Positions 37,440 to 47,948 of a DNA stretch of 64,000 nt are shown one piece after another. The stretch's first letter is position 1; every line of letters begins with the position of its first letter. The translations under genes and the position numbers were made by a program. A model generated the notes under the pieces. It had not been told where the DNA came from. It did not search any database and saw nothing but the letters and a program-made list of their open reading frames with translations. Origin of the DNA: Metridium senile (Eukaryota; Cnidaria; Anthozoa; Actiniaria; Metridiidae); the NCBI GenBank assembly GCA_949775045.1, contig OX459105.1, positions 1,021,541 to 1,085,540 on the forward strand, given 5' to 3'.

Positions 37440-37728
37440 TGTTGGTTGGTTGGTTGGTTGGTTGGTTGGTTGGTTGGTTGGTTGGTTGGTTGGTTGGTTG
37501 GTTGGTTGGTTGGTTGGTTGGTTGGTTGGTTGGTTGGTTGGTTGGTTGGTTGGTTGGTTGGTTGGTTGTTTGGTTGGTTGGTTGGTTGGTTGGTTGGTTG
37601 GTTGGTTGGTTGGTTGGTTGGTTGGTTGGTTGGTTGGTTGGTTGGTTGGTTGGTTGGTTGGTTGGTTGGTTGGTTGGTTGGTTGGTTGGTTGGTTGGTTG
37701 GTTGGTTGATTGGTTGGTTGGTTGGTTC
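37440..37728 (+). repeat. (GTTG)n microsatellite, ~72 units
   Basis: Almost perfect 4-bp repeat for nearly 290 bp with two single-base interruptions (GTTT near 37568, GATT near 37708). Frames through it read WLVGWLVG or PTNQPTNQ and are artefacts. Confidence 0.98.
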
Positions 37729-38645
37729 ATTCGTTTGTTTGTTTATTGTTTTGTTTTTTTGCCCTAGGGTCCGCAACCTGCACAAAATGTCAGAAATCAG
37801 AGAGAAGGTCTATGTTCCGGATCCTATAGGAATGCTTACACGAAGGCAAAAATCACTTCATGAACCGAAAGGTGACAACAAGATATCGATTTGACTGGAA
37901 AGCATGATCGAGTTAACGCCGTTTCCATTACCCTGTAGGTCACCAGAGGCTTGACTAACTCTCTCCCTGCTATGTTTTTTTTCGCGGCTCAAAATACGTG
38001 GCGGAAGAAAGTTAGTGAAGCCTCTGGCTGGTAACAAGGGTAAGATTCCATTCGATGACACCATGTTTCCCGGCCGTAGATTACTCTGTTTTGTCAGCCT
38101 TTTTGCCCACTGACACTCTTGATCATTTAAAGAACTGTGGAAAAAAAAAATCTAAAAAGTGTTTTTTTTTTTTTAACTGGAGTTGATTTGATAATGTATC
38201 TCATGCTGTTGTTGCTATTTGCTGGTTTTTGCTGCTACTCGTTTACTTCGTCTATCGCACATTAGCTTTCAATTTGAAAATAGAGGTCCGTTGAAGCTCT
38301 CTTTTATACCCTTATCTTGAAGTCAAAACGAACAAAATGTTCAGAACTACATAATTTGATGTTGGCACTCTTAAATTCCTTGTCCTTCAGTGTTTTATGG
38401 CAGCTTCCCATTTCGTTTGTAATTCTTTCTCCTTCGGGAATTTATGAAGCGATAAATCCGGCCGATTATCTCAGACCACCTCTGTGATTGCATTCAGCTG
38501 CTGAGCAAAACTTTATGGACGATTTTCATCTTTTTACGCAATTTTTTCAGAATACATTGCTCTATATTGATTCCACGCTCCTGCACTTTGTTCCGCCATC
38601 TTGGATTTAGGGCTCGTAAGGCTCGTTTCCATGCTACCGCGATTT
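37729..38645. other. Intergenic, nothing recognised
   Basis: Mixed composition with a few short open frames lacking recognisable domains. TTGACTAACTCTC and TTAGTGAAGCCTCTGGCTGG suggest an imperfect inverted repeat around 37.95-38.03 kb. Confidence 0.4.
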
Positions 38646-38651
38646 TATCTG

Positions 38652-38998
38652 AATCGGAGTAACACAGCGGTGAAACGACTACGCATGCGCGAAAAAACAA
38701 GTAAAATCTCATCGATCACCAACTTCGTTCCCAGGCTTAATTTTCGCACGGACTCTATTAAAAACGATGGATTGGACGACTTTCATCGCTTTTTTCTCAA
38801 AATATAAACAACTGATACAAAACTATAGACTCATGGTAGCTTTGAAATATAACAAAGGTTATGTACACGAAACTTCAAGCTTATATATTCAGGGAATTTC
38901 TTATAAATCGACTTCAAACACTTTTACAATCCAAAATTTAGCGCTGTGAAAATTTTGCCACGCATGCGTAGTCGTTTGACCGCTGTGTTAATCGGAGT
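38652..38998. mobile_element. hAT-like non-autonomous element copy 1
   Basis: Element 38661-38989 (329 bp). Termini AACACAGCGGTGAAACGACT and, on the minus strand, AACACAGCGGTCAAACGACT, followed by ACGCATGCG. Flanked by perfect direct repeats AATCGGAGT (38652-38660, 38990-38998). The 8-9-bp duplication fits hAT. Second copy, inverted, at 49537-49990. Open frames inside are not genes. Confidence 0.85.
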
Positions 38999-39925
38999 AT
39001 TTAGAGCGAACTTATGTGTTGTCACGTGACATTTCTTTTAGTTTTAATGAATGAGTCCCTTTCTTTTGAACTTTGCAGTCTCTCTCCTGGTTTAATTTCA
39101 CAGGAAGCCCAAAAATGAGAAATAGAATTATTATATTATAATAATAACGCCACAAATGGCCCATAACGAAGCAATAGGAGAGGTGAGGGGCAAAAAGGGA
39201 CCCCGCGGAAAGCAGCGCAGAAAAGTGACCAGCGCGCACTAAAGGTTAGTATATAAGCCACATTTCCAAGATGGCGTCGTTCGAGAGAATTGTTTCCCGT
39301 GTTAACCCTCGATAGATACATCCTTACAATAACTTTACATTAAGAATTTCTATGTTACTTGGACACTAAAAGTTCAATGCTGCTCTATCAGGGATAAAAA
39401 AGAATAAAAACAAAACGCAAATGCCTAAAAGTAACCGAAATTGTTTTTGTTTCGAGTCGCCATTTTGGAACTGTTCGTTTTGACGAACAATCCTTTGCGC
39501 GCTTCGAAGCGAGACCACCTGAGACCTTGCTTGGGAGGAGTAGGAAAGGAGAAGGAAGGATACAAATTCCTTTATATTGCGAACAACACGCACTGTTGAC
39601 AACTACTGACGTTCGACAACAGGAACTGCCAAATTTCAATTAAAACACGTTTCCCGTTAATAATGGTGGCAATGACAATGTGTTGTTTATAGCGGGGACC
39701 CAGTCAGTAATTACTCAATAAGCACGTCACATTGGAGGCGTTTAAAACGGATATTAATCCTATATATATGACCGTTTATTTACTGTTACATACAGAGATT
39801 TTTCTTTGTAGTCTTCTTGTAATGCATGGCCCTTTGAGTGAATCGCCATAGGACAGAAGATTTGTATTATACAGCAAATGACAAACTATTCGATATAAAG
39901 AATTATTTTAATTTGATCATTTATA
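38999..39925. other. Intergenic, nothing recognised
   Basis: Contains CACAGGAAGCCCAAA at 39100, a phrase repeated elsewhere. Minus-strand open frames at 39.1-39.6 kb have no recognisable domain. Confidence 0.4.
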
Positions 39926-40075
39926 CATTCATTCATTCATTCATTCATTCATTCATTCATCCATCCATCCATTCATTCATTCATTCATCCATCCATCCAT
40001 CCATCCATCCATCCATCCATCCATCCATCCATCCATTAATTCGTTCGTGCGTTCATTTATTCATTCATTCATTTA
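39926..40075 (+). repeat. (CATT)n/(CATC)n microsatellite
   Basis: Tetranucleotide tracts switching from CATT to CATC and back. Confidence 0.95.
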
Positions 40076-40109
40076 TAAGTTCATCGGTTTACTATTGGTC
40101 GGAGTAACA

Positions 40110-40565
40110 AGTAGCTTATAAAAGAGAGTGTTACTTACTAACGTTTAGGACGTTAATACTTCGTCGGAGTAAAAATGGTAACTTATACACCGTGTAAAAG
40201 AGAGTGTTACTTACTGACGTTTAGGACGTTAATCCTTCGTCGGAGTAAAAATGGTAACTTATACACCGTATAAAAGAGAGGGTTACTTACTGACGTTTAG
40301 GACGTTAATCCTTCGTCGGAGTAAAAATGGTAACTTATACACTGTATAAAAAGAGTGTTACTTACTGACGTTTAAGACGTTAATCCTTCGTCCGAGTAAA
40401 TATGATAGCTTATACACAGTATAAAATAGTGAATTTTGATTCCTATTAACGCTCGTGGGTTAATCACTTCGTTGGAGTAAAAATGGTAACTTGTACATCG
40501 TTTAAAATAGTATAATTTCTTATTTACGCTTCGCGGGTTAATCCTGCGTCGGAGTAAAACACGGC
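40110..40565. repeat. 76-bp family E array, reverse orientation
   Basis: Five to six units with GTTACTTACTGACGTTTAGG, ACGTTAATCCTTCGTCGGAG and TAAAAATGGTAACTTATACA. Units decay toward 40.5 kb. Confidence 0.9.
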
Positions 40566-41060
40566 AAATATTATAATTCATTCCGTGTAATTTCCTACAA
40601 CATTCCACAAAACATAACAATTCACAAAAAACATCGCTTGCATTTCTGCACTTCCGAGTAAGGCAAACACCATGTACTTTTTTTGCAATTAAAAATATCT
40701 ACATTGTCACATTTTCGTGACTGCCTAATTACAGACTTTAAAAGTTCTATCTTGAAACTTCACATCTAAAAAAGGTAAATTTCGTCTTTGAAGAGCTTTT
40801 CAAATGCTCATTCAAGAAAACGGAAATTGCTATTTGCAAAAACATCAATTAAATGACTTCGTTTTAAACAATGACAATAGCCAAAACTTCAAATTACATT
40901 TTAGAAATTGAACTCCACTCCCGCTAGTCTAATTATACGAACAGAGAAGAGCAAGCGTGTGATAATCAGCTTGAAATTGCGAGTTTTTGGAGTAAAGGTA
41001 CGCCTAAAACAGCAAGAGGCCCGCCCGCTTGTATCAAAACGATTAACAAATAAACGCCAA
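40566..41060. other. Intergenic, nothing recognised
   Basis: No gene. CTTGAAACTTCACATCTAAA followed by AAGGTAAATT (40752-40779) resembles the first-exon end at 41.12 kb and may be a duplicated promoter-exon relic. Confidence 0.4.
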
Positions 41061-41069
41061 TCATTTCGC

Positions 41070-41136
41070 GTATAAAAAGGAAAAAACTCAAACAATTTTT
41101 ACTCAAGGACTGACTTACAACTGCACATCTAAAAGG
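41070..41136 (+). promoter_or_regulatory. TATA box, short first exon and donor (orphan)
   Basis: CGTATAAAAAGG (TATA near 41071), then a short leader with CTCAAGGACTGACTTACAAC and TGCACATCTAAAAG before the donor GTAAGG (about 41135). There is no ATG in the leader. No coding exon is visible before the next such module at 42.8 kb. It could be an alternative promoter of peptide gene 2, a non-coding RNA, or a gene whose second exon I missed. Confidence 0.45.
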
Positions 41137-41139
41137 TAA

Positions 41140-42330
41140 GGCTAATATGCACTAAATTTGGTATATTTGTGTTGTATTTTCTGTGTCATTTAATATAATT
41201 TTACATTGCGGCGTGCTTTAAAAGTGCAAAATTTCCAGTACAAATTATCCTGAAAAGTAGCCATTTTGAGATTAATATATTGAAATGCTACTGTAGAATA
41301 TTTATCGATGAATCAATACATTTTTTATATTCCTATGCATACCAAATACTTATACACTGAAAGTGAATGAATTATGTAATTCTGAAATAGTTCAATGTTA
41401 TATTAAATCAGTTCATATACTAGTTTACTCGCTAGTTTCTATTTAAATAAGCTCAGATACAAAACCGCATAGGAGAGGAATCGAAGTGAATCAAAATGGC
41501 CAACAAATTCTTTACCGAAAAGCAACAATTTCTGTTTTTAATGGATTCCTTTTTGTACCTTTCACAATATAACTTTAATGAAAATACTGTACTTTTTAAC
41601 TTTCTTTGGATACTAAATAATTGGGAAAGATTTAGTCAGGAATAAATCGAACATTTCGAATTTAAATATTTCACATTCAAGTTCACTATTTAAATATTAC
41701 AACGCTCAAAAGACTAACGCAGCACAACAATGTGCTAAGTCCTTTCTTTACTATTTGTACGAACTCATTTTAAGCATTTAAATTCCATTATTTTATTTCA
41801 GATTAACTTACAAATCATAAAAACAATACAAGAGTCTTAAATATTGTGATTTAAGATCTAATTCAAGGGATATTTGTTGAAAAAAAATGAACAGTCCCAT
41901 GCTGTTGTTGTTGTGAAATTGTACAGGAAAACAATTTGCCGTCACAAAGAATCTCTTCCTACAAAACAAAATGACGTTTTTTTGTTATTTCTCAGGAAGG
42001 AAATAAGTAATTCTCAAACCCTGTAGCATTTTAAACTCAATTGAGACCGTTCTTCAAAACATAAACGAAAGATGTTTTGAAGTGTTTTTCGTTATAAAAT
42101 GACTAAATTGTTATAAGATAAAATGATACTAAAATATACTCAATGAGTAGATGGATATCATGATAAAATAAGCACGATATTTTTGTTATTTTGTTTTATC
42201 AATAAGTAACAATAATTAGTTGAATTGCTTGATAATAAGGAAAAGAAATGTTTTAACAAAACAAAAAATACAATGTGGAAATTTAAAGAGTATTTTTAAT
42301 GAACATTTCGATATTTACAGTAGCAATTTT
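41140..42330. other. Downstream of orphan promoter, nothing coding
   Basis: AT-rich. CACTAGTTTACTCGCTAGTTT-like wording at 41418-41442 is a single family D core. A short ATG frame at 41888 stops after nine codons. Confidence 0.4.
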
Positions 42331-42334
42331 TATA

Positions 42335-42560
42335 TTTCATTGATAAAGTGTTTGCGCTCTATTCCACAGTAGCAGTTTGATTCTATTTCATGGATATAGT
42401 GTTTGCGCTCTATTCCACAGTAGCAATTTGATTCTATTTCATGGATAAAGCGTTTGCGCTCTATTCAACAGTAACAATTTCATTCTATTTCATATATATA
42501 TATATATATATAGTGTTTGCGCTACATTCCACAGTAGAATATTTCCTTTTATTTCACGGA
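42335..42560. repeat. 51-bp family F array, about four copies
   Basis: Units contain GTGTTTGCGCTCTATTCCAC, AGTAGCAATTTGATTCTATT and TCATGGATATA. An AT dinucleotide run interrupts it at 42492-42512. Further arrays at 43.80 and 59.80 kb. Confidence 0.9.
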
Positions 42561-42784
42561 TCCAATGTTTACGCTCGACTGAAACGGTTTCAAGCGAACT
42601 AAAAACTCGACATCATTGGTTCTTTTTTATGTTATTAGTAATTTTGAGATCTACTTAGGGGGTAGGGGTGTGGATGTGTGGGGTGTTCCAATACAAAACA
42701 CCCATAATTGCCTATCATAATTAGCTGAACCGCTATTTATATTTAGATGACGCAAGATATAAATATCTCTCGGCTATGACATCG

Positions 42785-42923
42785 CCTTTATATATCAAGT
42801 TGTTGATTGAATATCGTTACATTTGAAGCGGTTGTCATCCTGTACAGTTGTAACAATCTCTCCCAGATATTTTTGAAGTTTTCCCTGTGCTGCATCTACC
42901 AAGGACGGACGTCCGAACAGTAA
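42785..42923 (+). promoter_or_regulatory. TATA-like box, first exon and donor (orphan)
   Basis: TTTATATATC at 42786-42795, then about 100 bp of non-repetitive sequence ending GGACGTCCGAACAG before a strong donor GTAAGTAAG (42922). No ATG frame of note. Same status as the module at 41.07 kb. Confidence 0.4.
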
Positions 42924-42929
42924 GTAAGT

Positions 42930-43345
42930 AATTTGTAAGAAATGGAAGTTATTGTTGAGATATTGGTATACATCTAAACACGAATAATCGAGGTGCTTAC
43001 TATCATTATTCTCGTCAAGAACATGGAGGTTTTTGTTGAGATATTATGGGCATACATCTAAACACGAATAATCGAGGTGCTTACAATCATTATTCTCGTC
43101 AAGAACATGGAGGTTTTTGTTGAGATGTTATGGGCATACATCTAAACACGAATAATCAAGGTGCTTACAATCATTATTCTCGTCAAGAACATGCAGGTTC
43201 TTGTTGTGATATTATGGGCATACATCTAAACACGAATAATCGAGGTGCTTACAATCATTATTCTCGTCAAGAACATGGAGGTTATTGTTAAGATATTATG
43301 GGCATACATCTAAACACGAATAATCGAGGTGCTTACAATCATTAT
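42930..43345. repeat. 84-bp family G array, five copies
   Basis: Units with ATTATGGGCATACATCTAAA, CACGAATAATCGAGGTGCTT and ATTCTCGTCAAGAACATGGA. The array starts just after the orphan donor. Inverted relic at 57.43-57.56 kb. Confidence 0.95.
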
Positions 43346-43795
43346 CAAAATAGGTGTATGCCTATAATTCCTTTCTGCCTTGGAATGTACATAGGGATTT
43401 CATGGCAGCCATGTTTGTTGTCAAGTACAAAAGAAAGTTTTTGAATGACAAATAATTTCAATTCCCTTCAGAGAAATGCTCCATTGACCACAAACTGCCA
43501 TGAAATCCTTCAAAAAAGTGATCCGACAAAAGATATTTAAAAGCGCGGTACAATATATTTGTTAAACTCCTTTTTATCGCAAGACTCTTCACACCGCGTG
43601 CAGGCAGCACGCCTCTATCATAAGTGAAAATGTACACCACTTATAGCCTAATTCGAGTAGCTAAAAGGCATCTGAACTAAGTACAAATATTCACGATATA
43701 CTGAAGTCTGGTCCCCTAAATAAATAATCTTATCCAAACACCTGCGATCTTGTGAAAACCTTGGCCCCTATATGCGCTATTAACATGCGTTATTG
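43346..43795. other. Gap with one family A relic
   Basis: AATAGGTGTATGCCTATAAT at 43350 is a single reversed family A unit start. No gene. Confidence 0.5.
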
Positions 43796-44350
43796 ATCGT
43801 AAAATCATATTGCTACTGTGGAATAGAGCGCAAACACTATATCCATGAAATAGAATCAAATTTATTGCTACTCAGTGCGCAATAGAGCGCAAACACTATA
43901 TCCATGAAATAGAATAAAATTGCTACTGTGGAATAGAGCGCAAACACTTTATCCATAAAATAGAATCAAATTGCTACTGTGGCAGATAGAGCACAAACAC
44001 TTTATCCATGAAAAATAGAGCGCAAACACTACTATATCCATGGAATAGAATCAAATTGCTACTGTGGAATAAAGCGCAAACACTATATCCATGGAATAGA
44101 ATCAAATTGCTACTGTGGAATAGAGCGCAAACACTATATCCATGGAATAGAATCAAATTGCTACTGTGGAATAGAGCACAAACACTATATCCATAAAATA
44201 GAATCAAATTGCTACTGTGGAATAGAGCACAAACACTATATCCATGAAATAGAATCAAATTGCTACTGTGGAATAGAGCACAAACACTATATCCATAAAA
44301 TAGAATCAAATTGCTACTGTGGAATAGAGCGCAAACACTATATCCATTAT
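43796..44350. repeat. 51-bp family F array, about eleven copies
   Basis: Units GAATAGAGCGCAAACACTAT, ATCCATGAAATAGAATCAAA, TTGCTACTGTG, opposite in orientation to the array at 42.34 kb. The period is divisible by three, giving YSVCALFHSS-type frames that are not genes. Confidence 0.95.
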
Positions 44351-44549
44351 TGGAGGTACATTGGAGGTGCAATTAGTCGTCTTATAAACACTACTTGACT
44401 TGGCGTCTAGATCTCCTTAAAGCTCCACTACACTCTTTAATTATAGTATTAGCTTATCTTAATCAAGGGCAATATGGATTAAAGTGTAATAGATCCACTC
44501 GAAACTCAACAGTCGTGAGCAATTAAATGGGTGTCTTGTGTGGTGTCTC

Positions 44550-44970
44550 TATACTAGTTTACTTGCTAGTTTCTATTTCTATTTTTTTACGGTGTTACAA
44601 ATTTCATTCTATTACCTATCGTTTATATCAAACACCGACGCAGGCTATATTAGTTTACTCGCTAGTTTCTATTTCTATTTTTTACGGTGTTACAAATTTC
44701 ATTCTATTACCTATCGTTCATATCAAACACCGACGCAGCCTATACTAGTTTACTCGCTAGTTTCTATTTCTTTTTTTTTTTTTACGGTGTTACAAATTTC
44801 ATTCTATTACCTTTCGTTTATATCAAACACCGACGCAGCCTATACTAGTTTACTCGCTAGTTTTTATTTCTATTTTTTACGGTGTCACAAATTTCATTCT
44901 ATTACCTTTCGTTTATCAAACACCGACGCAGCCTATACTAGTTTACTCGCTATAGTTTCCATTTAATTTT
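44550..44970. repeat. 95-bp family D array, about four copies
   Basis: CTAGTTTACTCGCTAGTTTC, TTTTACGGTGTTACAAATTT, CATTCTATTACCTATCGTTT, AAACACCGACGCAGCCTATA. Reverse orientation to those at 29.5 and 31.9 kb. Confidence 0.95.
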
Positions 44971-45179
44971 TTTTTTTTGATCAATCGGTTTTTTTAAATT
45001 TTTTTTATTGTGTAAGTACTTTAATAACCTTGTTTTTCAGTAGCCTATAGGAACTAAAGAACCACAATTCCAAAAAAGTTGCTTCATATATATATTGAGT
45101 ATCTACCCACGTGTTGTATAATCCCACTTAAAAATACAAGTGGCTCGTTAGAACGATACTATATACGCTCACGATATAT

Positions 45180-45470
45180 ACATTTATTTCAAAAAGGTTG
45201 TCCAATTAAGGCGGAAGGTTTTTATTTCAAGACGGAAAGAAATTATAGGCATACACCCATTTCAAAAAGGTTGTCCAATTATTCCAAGACGGAAAGGAAT
45301 TAAAGACATACATCTATTTTAAAAAGGTTGTTCACGGCGATAGGTCATTACAAGACAGAAAGGAATTATAGGCATACACCTATTTCAAAAAGGTTGTCCA
45401 AGGCGATAGGTCATTACAAGACAAAAAGGAATTATAGGCATACACCTATTTCAAAAAGTTGTCTAAGCCG
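45180..45470. repeat. 66-bp family A array, four degraded copies
   Basis: TTTCAAAAAGGTTGTCCAA and AAGACGGAAAGGAATTA units; the array is directly followed by family B units. Confidence 0.9.
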
Positions 45471-45473
45471 TAC

Positions 45474-45612
45474 ACACTAGTTTAACTGCTAGTTATCGTA
45501 CATTTTACTCCAATTGTTTTCTTAGAAACACTGACGCAGTCCACACTAGTTTAACCGCTAGTTATCATACATTTTACTCCAATTGTTTCCTTAGAAACAC
45601 TGACGCTATTCG
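45474..45612. repeat. 70-bp family B, two units
   Basis: CACTAGTTTAACTGCTAGTT and ACTCCAATTGTTTCCTTAGA. Direct junction of families A and B. Confidence 0.9.
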
Positions 45613-45950
45613 TCCTATTTTCATCCCAAGTGTAATAATTACAAAGTTAAATTATTATAAAAAACTAAACCAGTTGTTTAAGGCAGAGCAGGAAGCGTAC
45701 CCAATTGCAAATCGGCGTGGGTAGCCTAGATCCGTTTTAAAAGCTTGATACAGTCATAGTAGATATGATCTCAACAATGGGATCTGCTACGAGTTCGTTA
45801 GGATATCACAGGAAGGCAACGATAAGATCCTGAGATATAACAACTTAATGGACAATTATTGATGGGGAAATGTGAATCGCTTTCACAGCTGCAAAAAGTG
45901 AACTTCTTGCTTATTTTAAAGCTTTTCGTTCGTGTTTTTGATGTACATAT
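45613..45950. other. Intergenic, nothing recognised
   Basis: No gene, array or inverted repeat seen. Confidence 0.5.
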
Positions 45951-46400
45951 TGATTGATGTTTTCATCCATATATTCATTCATTAAATCATCCATTCAATA
46001 TCCGTTCATTCATTCATCCATTCAGTCATTCATTCATCCATCCATTCATTCTTTTATTCATTCAGTTAGTCATTTATTCATTCATTCAATCAATCATTCA
46101 TACATTCATTCATCCATCCATTCATTCATTCATTCATTCATTCATCCATTCATTCATTCATTCATTCATTCATTCATTCATCCATCCATTCAGTCAGTCG
46201 TTCATTCATTCATTCATCCATTCATTTATGCATTCAGTTAGTCATTTAATCATTCATTCAATCAATCAATCATTCATACATTCATTCATTCATTCAACCA
46301 TCCATTCATTTCTCCATCCATTTATCCGGCATCCATCCATCCATCCAACGTACTATCCATCCATCCATCCATATATTCATTCAGTTATGCAGTTCTTTAT
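45951..46400 (+). repeat. (CATT)n/(CATC)n microsatellite
   Basis: Long imperfect tetranucleotide tract. Frames reading IHSFIHS are artefacts. Confidence 0.95.
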
Positions 46401-46623
46401 CCAAACCACAACTTACATTCCAGATTGCAGTCATGACTTGGGTCGTATCACAATCTTACAGCTCACTAAACACTAATTAATCGACAATAGACTTATCATC
46501 TAAATTGTAAGTGTTAATCCCTCTAAGATGGAGTGGTTAACGAGGATGAGCTAGGATTACTAGCGCGTTATATGATAAGATACAGTTATAGTTATGACTT
46601 CATTGAGCCACGTTTCAAGTTCT

Positions 46624-46721
46624 TATATATATAAAGATAAATACCTTAGCATTTATTACACACGTATTCACTGCTCTGCTCTGTTGAAGAAACGCCGGTT
46701 GTTTTTCTCCGTAAAACACAA
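46624..46721 (+). promoter_or_regulatory. Promoter and non-coding first exon of peptide gene 2
   Basis: TATATATATAAAG (46625-46635), expected start near 46660, and a leader containing CTGCTCTGCTCTGTTGAAGA and ending GTAAAACACAA before the donor GTAAGT at 46722. The acceptor TAGTTTTCAG ending 47942 precedes the ATG by six bases. The layout matches peptide gene 1. Confidence 0.7.
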
Positions 46722-46779
46722 GTAAGTTTACTAGTAATCTTAGTGTATTGCTCAGCCTTTATATACTACTAGTTAATGT

Positions 46780-47370
46780 GGATGCATTACGTTTAACCGC
46801 TAGTTTTCGTTCATTTTTACTGCAACTGTTTCCTTAAAAACATTGACGCAGTCTATACTAGTTTAACCGCTATAGTTATCGTTCATTTTTACTCCAATTG
46901 TTTTCTTAGAAATACTGACGCAGTCCACACTAGTTTAACCGCTATAGTTATCGTACGTTTTTTCTCAAATTGTTTCCTTAGAAACACTGACGCAACCGCT
47001 AGTTATCCTACTTTTCTACTTCAAATGTTTCCTTAGAAGCACTGACCCAGTCCACACTAGTTTAACCGCTAGTTATCGTACATTTTTACTCCAATTGTTT
47101 CCTTAGAAACACTGACCCAGTCCACACTATATAGAGTGATTTTCATATGACAGTGCAAGAAAAAAGACCATTTAGTTTGTGGTAGTTGATAAAGAGCAAA
47201 AGAAAACAATGGGTTTAGTGTTTACTACTAACTATTAGTTTGCCTATCCTTTCACGGTCATCACTCTAGTTTAACCGCTAATTATCGTACACTTTTACCC
47301 CAATTGTTCCCTTAGCTAGAAACATTGACGTATTCTAAACTAGTTTAACCGCTATAGTTATCTTTAATTT
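46780..47370. repeat. 70-bp family B array in peptide 2 leader intron
   Basis: About seven units (GTTTAACCGCTAGTTATCGT; CTCCAATTGTTTCCTTAGAA; CACTGACGCAGTCCACACTA), interrupted by a MITE at 47129-47267. Confidence 0.9.
47129..47268. mobile_element. TA-targeting MITE inserted in family B unit
   Basis: The array sequence CCACACTAGTTTAACC is split at its TA. The insert starts near TATAGAGTGATTTTCATATG and ends CGGTCATCACTC, then TA and GTTTAACC resume. Inverted termini share TAGAGTGAT. Interior AAAAGAAAACAATGG matches relics at 6.6 and 63.8 kb. Confidence 0.7.
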
Positions 47371-47539
47371 TTTTTTGTCAGTCAGGCTAACGAAAATCTC
47401 GGTCTTAGATCAAAATCAAAAGAGCCTTGATCTCAAACTCAAATATATATAGATCTCCGTCTCGTCGTCTCGGAATGTCTTGGATCTGCGGCCTGTAGAC
47501 GTTTAGCGGTTATAAGAGCCGCCATGTTCAGACACAGAA

Positions 47540-47865
47540 CGAATGATTATAATAATAACGATAATGATGATAGAAACTGATGATGATAATAATAATAATG
47601 ATAATGATGATGATTGCAATATGATGATGATAATGTTGATAATGATGGTGATGATAACGATGTATGATGATTGTATGATTGTAGTGATGATAATGATGGT
47701 GCAGATGATGATGATGGTAGTGGTGGCGATGATGATAATAATAACAATAATGATGATGATGATAATGATAATGATGATAAGGATGGTAATGATGACGATG
47801 ATGATTGTAATATGGTAGTGATGATAATGATGATGGTGCAGATAATGATGATGTTAGTGATGTTG
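47540..47865 (+). repeat. (GAT)n array upstream of peptide 2 exon 2
   Basis: Imperfect GATGATAAT repeats in the leader intron, ending about 80 bp before the coding exon. Confidence 0.9.
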
Positions 47866-47948
47866 AAGGAGACGCTTTTGATCATTGTTACCATGGCGAT
47901 CATGATGATATCATATTTACAAAACTATTTCTTAGTTTTCAGTATACC

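Noticed and set aside
41888..41915. Short ATG frame MNSPMLLLL downstream of the orphan promoter at 41.07 kb, resembling the start of a leader peptide
   Set aside because: It stops after nine codons with no obvious donor before the stop; too short to support a gene.
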